Notes: generated by a model from the letters alone, not told the origin. Shown: positions 25,554-35,615, numbered from the stretch's first letter. The stretch: DNA of 64,000 nucleotides from an uncultured Dorea sp. (GCA_910577685.1 CAJTOH010000005.1:62001-126000); one strand, 5' to 3'. Translations and numbers: made by a program.

Positions 25554-27509
25554 TTATGCCAAACGCTTTCTTATAATTATTACTCCAATACCTGCCGCAC
25601 ACATCGCCGCCAGTACCCACAGCATTACCGGCGCGCTGTCTCCCGTCCGCGGAGAAACAAGGCTTCCCGAACCATTTGTTCTATTTGCCGTACTCCCGGA
25701 ACCCGTGCCCGCCGTACCGTTTGTCTCACCGCTTGTACCTTTCTCCACTACTTTTAATTCCGTACTCACAGAGCCATAAGTATAATTCAACGTAACCGTA
25801 TGTCTGCCAACAGAAAGTGTATCCAGATATTTTGATACAAAGGTCAGAATCGTGGAGCCTTCCCGCACGGTATAGCTGCCGCTCTCCACCACTTGGCCAT
25901 CCATCATAACATTGACAAAATCTTTCAGTTCTCCCGTACAGGTAATCGTCACATCTTCGCCGCTGCCGATTACATAGGTAGTATCCGTAACCTCCGGTAC
26001 GATTCTGAGACCGCTCGGCATCGGATTATCGGTATTCTGTGTAACAAAGGTGAAGCTGTTATCCTTTGCATAGGTCTGCGCGGCTGAGCCCGCTTTTCCA
26101 TAGATAGTAAAACCTGATATTTTTTCACTGTTATCGCCGGCCATACGGGAAGCCTTGCCTGACTGCGCGGCTTCCTTCGTCTTGTATCCCAGAGCCATTT
26201 TACCGATTTCGGTTACATTCTCCGGTATCACTACGGAGGTCATGGATATACAGTCGTGAAATGCAAAGTCCCCGATATTCGTAACTGTTTCCGGAATCTT
26301 GATTTCTTTCAGATTCTTATCACCGTCAAACGCATAACCGGCAATACCAAGAGTTCCTTCTTTTGCTTCAATCACCGTACCGGATGGCATATCGCCTTTA
26401 TAGTCATAGAGTACGTTTCCGGCATACACAATTCCATTCTCCCTGCCATTATACCAAGCCGTAAGATCCAAGGCATGTCCCCCGATTTTTTCAAGCGATT
26501 CCGGAATACGGACATTGTTCAAATTCGAACAATTTAAAAATCCGGCATACTCTATCTCCGTTACATTCTCAGGAATATTCACTTCTGTCAATTTGTTATT
26601 TCTTGCAAAGGCGCTTTGTCCAATCTTCTTCACTTGATTTCCAATAGTAATGGAAGTCAGGCCGCACCCACTAAATGCATTTTCCGCAATATATGCCAAC
26701 TTATTTCCAATCTTCACTTCTTCCAGATTAACACAGCCGCCAAATGCGCTTGATCCTATGCTTGCAACTGAATCCGGAATGTCAATTTTCCGCAATCCAG
26801 TATCTGCGAACGCTCCCATTCCAATAGCCGTCAACTGATTCCCCAACGTTACAGACTGTAAATTAGGGCAATCCCAGAATGCATTGTCATCGATTTTCTT
26901 TACTGCCAAAAGATTTATTTCTTCCAAACCGGAGGAGCTAAATGCAAACTTATGAATGGTCTCTAACTTGCCATTCTCCGGCAAGATTACTTTTTTCAAA
27001 TCAGAGCAGTTCAAAAATATATAGTACTCCAACTCAGTTACCGTAGAAGGAATACTTACCTGCGTCACTTGAGTATTTGCAAAGGCGCTCCAGCCTATAC
27101 GGCTAACCTCTTTTCCATCTATAGAATCCGGAATCACAGTTTCTCCGCCTGCGCCATTATATTTTACAATCTCTACTGTGCCCCCGTCCAGGATTCTATA
27201 CTCATAATCCCCGAAAGTCTCTGTTGCTTTTGCCTCTTTTTCCGCTTCTTTTGTTTCTTGATTTTCCTCAGTTTTTACTTCCTTGTTTTCCTCCGCATAA
27301 TCCGGACTCTCTGCAATAACAGGTACTGATTCCTCTGTTTCTACGTCCTCTTCCGTACCTTCACTGCTTTCCGCTGCCGCTCCTCCGGACACATCAGTCT
27401 GGCTATTGTCCTTTGCATACGCAACCGTCTTACCGGATAATACCATAGACAGACACATCACGGCAGCAAGCATCCACGCAACCGTTCGTTTCTCAAATCT
27501 TGTGACCAT
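25554..27509 (-). CDS. BspA-like leucine-rich-repeat cell-wall protein 2
   Basis: The 651-aa protein mirrors its neighbour: a signal peptide starting MVTRFEKR and ending VAYA, an acidic Glu-rich spacer (about 33-95), BspA-type LRR_5 repeats (about 100-470, for example IGQSAFARNNKLTEVNIP), a beta domain, a Gly/Ser/Thr linker, and SPRTG with a hydrophobic helix and RKRLA tail. The strong similarity in every part indicates a tandem duplication followed by divergence, mainly in the repeats. It has its own promoter D and terminator. No sortase gene is in the window. Confidence 0.92.
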   Translation of the reverse strand: MVTRFEKRTVAWMLAAVMCLSMVLSGKTVAYAKDNSQTDVSGGAAAESSEGTEEDVETEESVPVIAESPDYAEENKEVKTEENQETKEAEKEAKATETFGDYEYRILDGGTVEIVKYNGAGGETVIPDSIDGKEVSRIGWSAFANTQVTQVSIPSTVTELEYYIFLNCSDLKKVILPENGKLETIHKFAFSSSGLEEINLLAVKKIDDNAFWDCPNLQSVTLGNQLTAIGMGAFADTGLRKIDIPDSVASIGSSAFGGCVNLEEVKIGNKLAYIAENAFSGCGLTSITIGNQVKKIGQSAFARNNKLTEVNIPENVTEIEYAGFLNCSNLNNVRIPESLEKIGGHALDLTAWYNGRENGIVYAGNVLYDYKGDMPSGTVIEAKEGTLGIAGYAFDGDKNLKEIKIPETVTNIGDFAFHDCISMTSVVIPENVTEIGKMALGYKTKEAAQSGKASRMAGDNSEKISGFTIYGKAGSAAQTYAKDNSFTFVTQNTDNPMPSGLRIVPEVTDTTYVIGSGEDVTITCTGELKDFVNVMMDGQVVESGSYTVREGSTILTFVSKYLDTLSVGRHTVTLNYTYGSVSTELKVVEKGTSGETNGTAGTGSGSTANRTNGSGSLVSPRTGDSAPVMLWVLAAMCAAGIGVIIIRKRLA

Positions 27510-27530
27510 ATTTTCCTCCTTTAATTTAAT

Positions 27531-27575
27531 ATTTTTAGTCGTTATAATTATACGCTAATATATATTGTATTTCAA
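27531..27575 (-). promoter_or_regulatory. shared-type promoter D, BspA-like gene 2
   Basis: On the minus strand TTGAAA (27570-27575), a 17-bp spacer and TATAAT (27547-27552), with CG before the -10 and TATAACGACTAAAAAT after it. Confidence 0.8.
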
Positions 27576-27659
27576 CGGAAATATACGCTTATTTTACATT
27601 AAACATATATTTTTATATTATAAGAGAAACGTATGCTTCTTGATAAAAACAAATATGCA

Positions 27660-29045
27660 TTATTCAACATTACATTTCTCAGGAATTTCCCCACTTCTAT
27701 AATACCCAACCCTTTTCTCTTCACAATGCTCACTTGCCAAAAGCCCTGTCTCAGTACAATAGAACTCCTCTGCTACATTCTCCGGCGTCGGATAAACAAT
27801 CTCCCTGTTATGTTCAAGCTTCTTCATAATCTCCCGAAACACTGCTGCCGATTCATTGCCTGCCAGCCCGCCTCGATCCTCATACCATACGGCGCAGACA
27901 TATTCCGGCGTCATGCCAATAAACCAGTTATCTTTAAAATCATCGCTGGTTCCGGTCTTTCCACAGATATCCACTCCTTCCACTCCCGCCGATTTCCCGG
28001 TTCCGCCTTCCTCCACAACTGTTTTCATCATGCGGTTCATAATATAAGCCGTCTCCGGTGAAAATACCCGTCCGGACTTTGCCTTTTCCTGATAGTAAAC
28101 CTCTCCCCCTCCGGTTTCTATACCCGTAACCGTATGCATCTTTGTATACATTCCTCCGTTGGCAAATGTCTGATAGGCCCCCATCATCTCCTGCATCGTA
28201 ACGCCTTCTTCCAGATACCCCAATGCAATATTGGAAAGAACACTGTCTTCCCCCTTTTCAACGATTGATTGTTGCTCTTCATCCGTACCTATTCCAAATT
28301 CACTTTGAAGAAATTTACATGCCTTTTCCACACCGTAATCTTTTAACACTTTGACTGCAATGGAATTATTCGACTTCTGCAGCGCTTCCTGAGCCGTCCA
28401 CATAGTATTGGAATAAGGATGCGTATTTACGGGCCAATCCTTAAGCTCCCCGTCCTCTCCTGTAATCTGATTATAGGCGCTGTCCTGATAAAGGGATGAC
28501 CAGCAGATCGCCTTCTCTTCTATTGCCGGCCCATAGACGCTGATTGGCTTTATTGTTGATCCCGCATATGTAGGATACGAAATATAATTACGGAAGGGAT
28601 CCGTCAATGAATAACTGTAACTTGCCAGTATATGCCCTTCTGTGTCGCTGACAGCCGCAGCCTTTTCCACAATCTGCCTGCTGAAACTCAAGTCCGTATC
28701 TCCCTCACAGATCTTTAACAGACATTCTTCCGCATCCTTCCGGAAAGCAGTTCTAATATGCATCTCTTCATCCGCAAGCCTCCGATACGCCTGCGGCTCC
28801 TCTATCTCTTCTTGTTCTCCGACGATTGCCGCCGCTTCTCTGTAAGCAAGGTCGACATAAGATTCATATCCCTCTTTACATTCATACCGTATCGTCTGAT
28901 CCCGATATATAATTTCAGCTATCACTGTCCCGTCAGCATCCAGAACCCTGCATCTTTTCTCCTTACTCAGAGCCTGTCCCATAAATGCAAGAATCCCGCA
29001 AACCAGAATCGTCCCTCCTATACCAATCATTCTTTTTCTGTTCAT
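27660..29045 (-). CDS. penicillin-binding transpeptidase-domain protein
   Basis: The 461-aa protein has one N-terminal membrane helix (MIGIGGTILVCGILAFMG), about 120 residues without a recognised domain, and a penicillin-binding transpeptidase domain. The active-site motifs are GSTIKP (SxxK), KSNNS (SxN) and CGKTGTS (KTG). No glycosyltransferase domain is present, so it would crosslink peptidoglycan made by others or act as a wall-modifying enzyme. It follows the O-antigen ligase-like gene by about 58 bp and probably shares promoter E. Its linkage to a polymerase-like protein suggests a dedicated wall or wall-glycan task. Confidence 0.88.
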   Translation of the reverse strand: MNRKRMIGIGGTILVCGILAFMGQALSKEKRCRVLDADGTVIAEIIYRDQTIRYECKEGYESYVDLAYREAAAIVGEQEEIEEPQAYRRLADEEMHIRTAFRKDAEECLLKICEGDTDLSFSRQIVEKAAAVSDTEGHILASYSYSLTDPFRNYISYPTYAGSTIKPISVYGPAIEEKAICWSSLYQDSAYNQITGEDGELKDWPVNTHPYSNTMWTAQEALQKSNNSIAVKVLKDYGVEKACKFLQSEFGIGTDEEQQSIVEKGEDSVLSNIALGYLEEGVTMQEMMGAYQTFANGGMYTKMHTVTGIETGGGEVYYQEKAKSGRVFSPETAYIMNRMMKTVVEEGGTGKSAGVEGVDICGKTGTSDDFKDNWFIGMTPEYVCAVWYEDRGGLAGNESAAVFREIMKKLEHNREIVYPTPENVAEEFYCTETGLLASEHCEEKRVGYYRSGEIPEKCNVE

Positions 29046-29103
29046 TTCTATTCTTCACACCTCGCTTAATTGTCCGGCCTCATACTGTAACAGTTCAGCT
29101 TTT

Positions 29104-30783
29104 TTATTTGTCAATCAGACTTCTCAGTTCCTCAATTTTCTCCAAATCCTTTTGAGACAGCGACGCCGTCGGCCGATCCTTAATTTTCCAACCCAAACTG
29201 CTGGTTTTCTCTCCCACTTCCTGTAACATATGCGGAATCTTCTCCGCCTCCTCCACACAGAATTCCGCGCTCTCCCTGTCGTCCGCCTGCAGATAGAGCC
29301 TCGTACAATATGCCAACGAATCCAGATAATCCGTATACTCATCATACTGATAGGGTGCCAATTGGATCGTCATCCGCTTGTAATGAATCAATTCCTCCAC
29401 CTCTCCTCTTGAAAATGCAGCCCTTGCTTTTGCACTGTATGCAACGGACACCTGCCGGTTACATTCCAGAATCGAATCTGCAAGCATCTCCATTTCCTCC
29501 ATGCTGTCAGCTTCTTTCATCAATTCAATCTTCGCCATCGTGTTTCCGCCGTAATATTGCACCGACTTTTGAGGATCCCCTTTTATATAGAAGAAATCCG
29601 ATACGCCGATAGAGGCAAGCGCGCATACCGCCGCAAGAAACGCGGCCGCTGCCGTCGCCTTCGTTAATAGGGCGATCCGTACCTTCCGTATATTTCGAAA
29701 ATCCAGAAAAAGCAGCAGCACAAACCACATTACCAAAAACTGGAAATCATAGTCAAACAAGCTATGCAGCGTCATTATAATCAAAATCAGCCTGTTTCTC
29801 TCAGAGATCTCTTTCGATATGACAGACCGAATAATCGCTCCATATATTAACAATGCGGGCGCGATTCCAATATCCAGCATTATTTGAAAAAATTCATTAT
29901 GGACGTTGACGACAGAATACACACCCGTCTGCATTTCCTGCTGTACAAAGTAGTAACCGTAATATCCCATGCCAAAGGGATGGGCCGCAATCATCTTTAT
30001 CGCGTCTCTGTCATAGAGAAGCCTTCCCCAGAAGGTACTTGCATTTTCCGCCATCGACGTAAGCCTTGAGAGGATTCCCGCACCCAATCCGCAAAATGCA
30101 AGAACAAGTACCAGCACGACAAAAAATCCCAATCCCAAAACGGCATATTTTCGTAATTCTTTTCTTAATAGAAAGACCAGAAAAACGGTAAATAGAGACA
30201 GAACCATAACCGTACGGCTTCCGCTCAGATATATCCCAAACAAAGCGGCAAATATATGAACCACCCACATCCAATCTATCTTTTTTACATCGATCATATA
30301 GATCGAAATCACCATGCAGATTAACATATATAGCGCATACGTATTGGGATATTGAAAAAAGCCGGCAAGCCTTCCTGCAACGGAGACATATATCTGAAAT
30401 ACGGAGAACTGCATCATTATAAAGGAAAACAGCGTCATCAAACTTCCCAGAAGGGGCAGGAGACGGATAAGTCTTTCCTTTTGATCCGGCGTCTGGCACA
30501 GGATAAAGAAAAATAAAAAAACCGGCAGGAATTTGATGCCGCCCATAAAAGCCATCCCGGAATCTACCGCCCACAGGCCGGACAGGAAATACCCTGCCGT
30601 CAGGCATACGACCGCCGCAAGATTAAGGTCGCATGTTATGTAAAATGTATTGGACCTTAGGAACATATACACTATCATTGCAAAAAAAGCCACAGACAGT
30701 ACGGCGGATACGCAGCAAAAATAACCGCCGCCGATGATACCTGCCAGAACCAAAGCTGCCGCATGAAAATAATTTAACTTCAT
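29104..30783 (-). CDS. O-antigen ligase/polymerase-family membrane protein with TPR-like C-terminus
   Basis: The protein (559 aa from the ATG at 30783) has about ten membrane helices, a large extracytoplasmic loop with HNEFFQIMLDIG typical of the Wzy_C/O-antigen ligase domain, and a C-terminal soluble region of about 150 residues with TPR-like helices. Such proteins polymerise or ligate lipid-linked glycans outside the membrane. The ATG at 30783 has AAGGAG upstream; an in-frame TTG at 30807 precedes it. It is the first gene behind promoter E, followed by the transpeptidase. The glycan it handles could be the one made by the operon at the left edge, but nothing proves it. Confidence 0.85.
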   Translation of the reverse strand: MKLNYFHAAALVLAGIIGGGYFCCVSAVLSVAFFAMIVYMFLRSNTFYITCDLNLAAVVCLTAGYFLSGLWAVDSGMAFMGGIKFLPVFLFFFILCQTPDQKERLIRLLPLLGSLMTLFSFIMMQFSVFQIYVSVAGRLAGFFQYPNTYALYMLICMVISIYMIDVKKIDWMWVVHIFAALFGIYLSGSRTVMVLSLFTVFLVFLLRKELRKYAVLGLGFFVVLVLVLAFCGLGAGILSRLTSMAENASTFWGRLLYDRDAIKMIAAHPFGMGYYGYYFVQQEMQTGVYSVVNVHNEFFQIMLDIGIAPALLIYGAIIRSVISKEISERNRLILIIMTLHSLFDYDFQFLVMWFVLLLFLDFRNIRKVRIALLTKATAAAAFLAAVCALASIGVSDFFYIKGDPQKSVQYYGGNTMAKIELMKEADSMEEMEMLADSILECNRQVSVAYSAKARAAFSRGEVEELIHYKRMTIQLAPYQYDEYTDYLDSLAYCTRLYLQADDRESAEFCVEEAEKIPHMLQEVGEKTSSLGWKIKDRPTASLSQKDLEKIEELRSLIDK

Positions 30784-30821
30784 CCTTGAAACACTCCTTC
30801 TTTCCAAATAGCGCGCAATTA

Positions 30822-30865
30822 CTTATTATCGTTATAATTATACGTTATATCGTATTTATTTACAA
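30822..30865 (-). promoter_or_regulatory. shared-type promoter E, polymerase/transpeptidase operon
   Basis: On the minus strand TTGTAA (30860-30865), a 17-bp spacer and TATAAT (30837-30842), with CG before the -10 and TATAACGATAATAAG after it. An upstream ACGATAT lies 21 bp before the downstream ACGATAA. The stretch ATAATAAGTAAT is shared with promoter A. Confidence 0.8.
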
Positions 30866-30975
30866 GATTTTATTTCCCTAGAATAATATCTCCCTCGCCT
30901 TGTTAATACGCAATATTTATGATAAAATCCACATAAACACTTCAATACGGAAATCTCTTCACGATAAGGAGCAGG

Positions 30976-32055
30976 ATGAATATGAGACCAATTAATCTTC
31001 CAATCGGCAAGTCACATTAATTACCCGACCGCGCCGTTTTGGAAAGACGCTTGCAATGACCATGCTAGAATCCTTCTTCAATATCCGAAAAGAGAGCGGG
31101 AAATTATTTGAAGGATTAAAAATATCCTATCAGCACGAACTTTGCGGACAATGGATGAATCAATATCCCACCGTATTCGTATCCTTCAAATCTATTGACG
31201 GTTTGACCTATGCAGACGCCTATGCGCAGCTCGCCGCAGTTATTTCCGAATTATATAAAGATCATCTATATCTTTTGGACAGTGATAAGGTCGAATGAAT
31301 ATTTTGGATTTACCGAAACAGAGGTTAAGAATATTTTACAAGACACCGGCTGTACAGAACATGCTGAACTGGTAAAATTATGGTACGTCGGATACCGGTT
31401 TGGAGCCTTTGATATCTATTGTCCATGGGACGTACTGAATGATGTAAATAAAGTCAGAACAACTCACATCACAGAGCCGGAGAATTTCTGGGAACATACA
31501 AGTGATAATGCATTATCGGCAGTTTTCTCTCACGTGATAGAAGTACGGTCAAAGAAAAAATGTGGGCTGAAACTTCCCAATGCGGAGGTAAAAGAAATCT
31601 TTAAAAACAGTATTGATCAATGGTTCAGCGCCAAATCGGCGTCCTGTAACTACAGGAAACTGTGGCAAAGCCTATGGAGCGCAGATACCGAAGATCTAGG
31701 CCGCCAGTTGTCCGATCTGCTGTTTGATACCATCAGTTACCACGACTATTCGGAAAGTTTTTACCATGCCTTTCTGACAGGCCTGTTTTCCGGAACCGAA
31801 TACGTGTTGGAGTCTAATTATGAGAACGGTCTCGGCAGGTCCGATCTTGTGATTAAAGACCGCACAAACCGCCGTGCCGTGGTCATTGAGGCAAAGATTG
31901 CAAAAGCCGGCGAAAAGTTGGCCTCAGTATGTGAGGAAGCCCTGTCTCAGATTGAAAAACGAAAGTATGCACAGAAGATAGAACGAGCCGGATACGGCAA
32001 TATAGTACGGTTAGGGATGGCGTTTTACCATAAAAGCTGTCTGGTAAAAAAATGA
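30976..32055 (+). pseudogene. decayed AAA-ATPase/PD-(D/E)XK family gene
   Basis: Fragments of a common AAA-ATPase-like protein with a C-terminal PD-(D/E)XK nuclease domain lie in shifting frames. A start with AAGGAG at 30976 gives MNMRPINLPIG and then stops; the Walker region ITRPRRFGKTLAMTML follows in another frame, lacking about 30 residues that normally lie between. This piece ends near 31298, and the last part (from about 31298, starting EYFGFTE) runs to 32055 with SDLVIKD and VVIEAKIAK as the nuclease core. Compared with intact relatives roughly 180 residues are also missing in the middle. It is a remnant of a multicopy family with no expected activity. Confidence 0.85.
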
Positions 32056-32056
32056 T

Positions 32057-32998
32057 TTACCACAATAGATACTGGTCAATCCCATCGGCGACCCCCGCAG
32101 CAATCTTCATCTGATATTCCTCCGACGCCATCATCTGATCCTCCTGCGGGTTGGTCATATATCCCATCTCCAGAATCGTTGTCGGAACCTGCGCCCAGTT
32201 AACGCCGCTCATAGTATCCGTCTCCCACACCCGCTCATAACGCGCCCCGGCAGACGCCGACGCACAATTAAGCACACAGTCTGCCAACGCCCTGCTCCGG
32301 GCATAAATCGCCCCGTTATACGGATTCTCCGGCGTCTGGCAAATGGTCATCATCCCGTTCACACTTCCGTCGTTCGAGCCATTGGCGTGAATCCTGATAA
32401 ATGCATCCGCTTTGGCATCATTCGCCATCTGCGCCCGCTCTGCATTGGAAATATCCACCTCGTTCGTCTCACGGATCATCAAAACCTCATACCCCCGCTT
32501 TTGAAGCTCATCTCTAAGCTTAAGTGAAACCTGCAAAGTCAGCTCGTACTCCGGCATCCCCGTGACTACTCCGCTGGTTCCTCCCGCCACTTTAGGCTTC
32601 GTCTCCGCCGCACCCGGTCCGACCGGCTCATGTTCGCTGTTTCCACGTATCTGGTGTCCCGCGTCAATCGCGACAAGATATCCATTCCTATCTGCCTCAG
32701 ACGCTTCCCCGCTGTCCGCTCCTTCGGAATCCATATCCCCTAGAAGCTCGTCCTCCTGCTCACCCGCCGGCTCGTCCTTCCGTTCACCCGGCGGATAAGA
32801 CGAAGCAGACGAATCCCCGTTCTTAGCCTCTTCCTCCGATACGTCCTCGCGTTCCACTCCTTCCTTATCTGAAGTGCTATTCTCCGCCGCTCCATCTTCC
32901 TGAATTTTTTTATCCGCAGCAGACGCTCCTTTATTTTCCGCGGAACACCCTACGCACAGCAAGAAAACGATCACTAACCATATGAAGCCTTTTTTCAT
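32057..32998 (-). CDS. N-acetylmuramoyl-L-alanine amidase lipoprotein (Amidase_3)
   Basis: The 313-aa protein has a lipoprotein signal peptide with lipobox LCVGC at residues 14-18, an acidic low-complexity spacer (about 20-105), and an Amidase_3 domain. VAIDAGHQ, RIHANGSND and TTILEMGYMTN provide the zinc-binding His residues and catalytic Glu of this family, which cuts the amide bond between muramic acid and the stem peptide. It should act at the outer face of the membrane in wall turnover or cell separation. It is a single gene next to murA on the same strand, 72 bp downstream of it. Confidence 0.92.
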   Translation of the reverse strand: MKKGFIWLVIVFLLCVGCSAENKGASAADKKIQEDGAAENSTSDKEGVEREDVSEEEAKNGDSSASSYPPGERKDEPAGEQEDELLGDMDSEGADSGEASEADRNGYLVAIDAGHQIRGNSEHEPVGPGAAETKPKVAGGTSGVVTGMPEYELTLQVSLKLRDELQKRGYEVLMIRETNEVDISNAERAQMANDAKADAFIRIHANGSNDGSVNGMMTICQTPENPYNGAIYARSRALADCVLNCASASAGARYERVWETDTMSGVNWAQVPTTILEMGYMTNPQEDQMMASEEYQMKIAAGVADGIDQYLLW

Positions 32999-33070
32999 AC
33001 AATATCCCCCGCCAAAAACTCTTTAACGTTAAATCGGCAGACTACAAACTGTAATCTGCCGCTCTTCCCA

Positions 33071-34363
33071 TTATCCAATCTTCAATCGAAACTTCTGAGC
33101 CTCTTTCTCCGAGCCGACCTTCTCAATAATCGCGCCAATCCCCCGAAGCTTCTCATCGAACCGCTCATATCCTCTCTGGATATACACTATATCATCTACA
33201 ATCGTAATTCCATCCGTCGCAAGTCCAGCAATACACAGAGCCGCCCCGGCACGCAGATCAGGCGCGCTTACCCTGGCACCGGAAAAACGCTTAATCCCCT
33301 CAATGGTCGCGGAATTGCCTTCGACTTTAATACACGCGCCCATCCTTGCCAGCTCATCCAGATATTTGAACCTGTTCTCAAAAATACTCTCCGTAATCGT
33401 ACTTGTCCCTTTACACAGAGCCAAAGTAACGCCAATCTGCGGCTGCATATCCGTCGGGAATCCCGGATAGGGAAGTGTCTTGACATGTGTGCTGGTCAGA
33501 TCTCCCTTGGAAACTACACGCACAGCATCGTCAAATTCCTCAACCTCACATCCGATCTCCACTAGTTTGGCAATAGTCGCTTCCAGATGCTTAGGGATCA
33601 CATTCAATACCGTGACATCCCCTCTCGTCGCAGCCGCCGCGAACATAAATGTACCCGCTTCTATCTGGTCCGGAATGACAGAATACTCAGTACGGTGCAG
33701 ATGCTGCACCCCTCGTATCTTAATCACATCCGTCCCCGCGCCTCTGATATTCGCTCCCATGCTGTTCAGGAAATTAGCCACGTCAACCACATGCGGCTCT
33801 TTCGCCACATTCTCCATGATTGTAAGCCCTTCCGCCATCGTCGCAGCCATCATGACATTAATGGTCGCGCCGACGCTTACCACGTCAAAATAAATATGTT
33901 TGCCTACCAGCCGGTCTGCTTCTGCGATAATCTTCCCGTGTTCAATCTCTACGTCCGCACCCAGAGCGCGGAATCCCTTGAGATGCTGGTCAATAGGCCT
34001 GCTGCCGATATTGCACCCGCCCGGAAGCGCCACTTCCGCACGCTTATACTTGCCAAGGAGCGCGCCCAGTAAATAGTAGGACGCCCGAATCTTCTTAATA
34101 TAGTCGTATTCTATGTCAACGCTGTTAATATTCTTCCCGTTGATCTTCACCGTATGGCGGTCGACCCTGCGGACACTCGCACCAATTCCTGTAATTGCAT
34201 CCAATAATACATTGATATCGTTCACATCCGGAAGATTGTCAACTAATACCGTATCGTCCGTCATAATTGACGCGGCAAGAATCGCAAGTGCGGCGTTCTT
34301 CGCTCCTCCAATTTCCACTTCACCTACAAGTGGATGGCCTCCTTTTATGATATATTGTTCCAT
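33071..34363 (-). CDS. murA: UDP-N-acetylglucosamine 1-carboxyvinyltransferase
   Basis: The enzyme of about 430 aa transfers enolpyruvate from phosphoenolpyruvate to UDP-GlcNAc, the first committed step of peptidoglycan synthesis. KNAAL near the N-terminus and PGGCNIGSRP with the active-site Cys (the fosfomycin target) identify MurA; the length is typical of the EPSP-synthase fold. The ATG at 34363 follows TTGAGGTG; a GTG at 34372 is an alternative. The adjacent amidase gene also concerns the wall. Confidence 0.96.
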   Translation of the reverse strand: MEQYIIKGGHPLVGEVEIGGAKNAALAILAASIMTDDTVLVDNLPDVNDINVLLDAITGIGASVRRVDRHTVKINGKNINSVDIEYDYIKKIRASYYLLGALLGKYKRAEVALPGGCNIGSRPIDQHLKGFRALGADVEIEHGKIIAEADRLVGKHIYFDVVSVGATINVMMAATMAEGLTIMENVAKEPHVVDVANFLNSMGANIRGAGTDVIKIRGVQHLHRTEYSVIPDQIEAGTFMFAAAATRGDVTVLNVIPKHLEATIAKLVEIGCEVEEFDDAVRVVSKGDLTSTHVKTLPYPGFPTDMQPQIGVTLALCKGTSTITESIFENRFKYLDELARMGACIKVEGNSATIEGIKRFSGARVSAPDLRAGAALCIAGLATDGITIVDDIVYIQRGYERFDEKLRGIGAIIEKVGSEKEAQKFRLKIG

Positions 34364-34569
34364 GTGCTGCACCTCAATGTCTAAAATTTATTACTCTCAT
34401 CTTTTATCTATATACTTTATTATCCGTATTCTCAAATATATTAAACGCGGAAATCTCTGGTTTTTCTCTCTGTTTTATCCTTATGTACATATATCCTGCG
34501 TGGATATTATACCACAGATTTCGGATTTGTAAAATATTTTTTAATAAACATGTAACTTATTCGTAATAT

Positions 34570-35073
34570 TTATTGCGAAACAGCCACAGAAGCAAGGACG
34601 GAATCCACCGTATCCTCCAGCGTATACCCGTCTTCGCAGATGGTGATATCCGCATATTTTTCAAATAACCGGACTCTCTCATCGTAAAGGTCTCTTAAAG
34701 TCTGCCCTTTCCTCAATACAACCCCTCTGTTTCTGGCATCGCTTAATCTCTTATTTATTGTCTCAAAAGAAGCCTGTAAATATACCACTTTCCCAATCTC
34801 TTTATAATGTTTCATTGCATTTTCACAATAGATCACGCTGCCGCCCGGCGAGATCACTGTCTTCTCAGCATCCACGCTCACATTCACACGGTCCTCCACC
34901 TCCAGAAAGCCGTCTATCCCTCTTTCCTGAATGATATCCCTTAGTAACTTGCCTTCCGCTTCCTGTATCAGCAGATCCGTGTCTATGAAACCATATCCAA
35001 GCCGCTTCGCCACAATCACTCCTACCGTACTTTTTCCAACTGCAGGCATGCCAATGAATATAAGATTATCCAT
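34570..35073 (-). CDS. aroK: shikimate kinase
   Basis: The 167-aa protein has Walker A GMPAVGKSTVG, the shikimate-binding DTD (FIDTDLLI) and GGSVIY motifs, and an LID-like Arg region. It phosphorylates shikimate at the 3-hydroxyl in aromatic amino acid synthesis. The ATG at 35073 has GGGAGG upstream; the longer frame to 35109 has no better site. It stands alone, apart from other aro genes, so some substrate uncertainty (related kinases) remains. Confidence 0.85.
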   Translation of the reverse strand: MDNLIFIGMPAVGKSTVGVIVAKRLGYGFIDTDLLIQEAEGKLLRDIIQERGIDGFLEVEDRVNVSVDAEKTVISPGGSVIYCENAMKHYKEIGKVVYLQASFETINKRLSDARNRGVVLRKGQTLRDLYDERVRLFEKYADITICEDGYTLEDTVDSVLASVAVSQ

Positions 35074-35255
35074 CCGCCTTCCTCCCTTATCCACCGTATC
35101 TTCATGCATTTTCTCAATATTTTACCATATCTTCTCCGATTCGTCCACCCCTTGTAAATTATCGGCAGATACGGGCGGTATACGCTTCCTTCATATTGGC
35201 CGTTTTATCCGCCTTCTCCGCCTTTTTGTTAATGCCGGCGGGGAAGCCGGACAGG

Positions 35256-35615
35256 TTAGTAAAACCTTCTCCTGCAGTTCCTGTACTCGCACCTTCTCTG
35301 GCACAGCTCATGGTATGTCATTACCTGAACCAGCTCCATCAGCCACTCTCCGGCCTCCTCTTCTTCCTCTTCCTCCATCCGGCTGAAAATCCTCCTGCAC
35401 ATCATCCGAAGCTGAAGCTGATCCGGGAATTCATCATACATCATGCTGCCGTCATATTCCATCCGGTCACACTCCTCCTCCACGTAAGGGAGAAGCTGTT
35501 TTGCGGCTTTGGGGTAAATGCTCTTCATATAGTCCAAGTCGCGCCTCATCATTCTTTCGTCGTCATACAGCAGCGGCATTGGATGCGTCATATAAAAAGG
35601 TAATCGATTGTCCAT
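35256..35615 (-). CDS. conserved-looking small acidic protein of unknown function
   Basis: The 119-aa protein has a Met/Tyr-rich N-terminus (MDNRLPFYMTHPMPLLYDDE), a central charged region, a run of nine acidic residues around 80-88 and a Cys/Arg-rich C-terminus (CQRRCEYRNCRRR). The ATG has GGAGTGGAG upstream. I recognise no domain; the pattern resembles small hypothetical proteins of Lachnospiraceae. It appears to be a single gene. Confidence 0.7.
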   Translation of the reverse strand: MDNRLPFYMTHPMPLLYDDERMMRRDLDYMKSIYPKAAKQLLPYVEEECDRMEYDGSMMYDEFPDQLQLRMMCRRIFSRMEEEEEEEAGEWLMELVQVMTYHELCQRRCEYRNCRRRFY

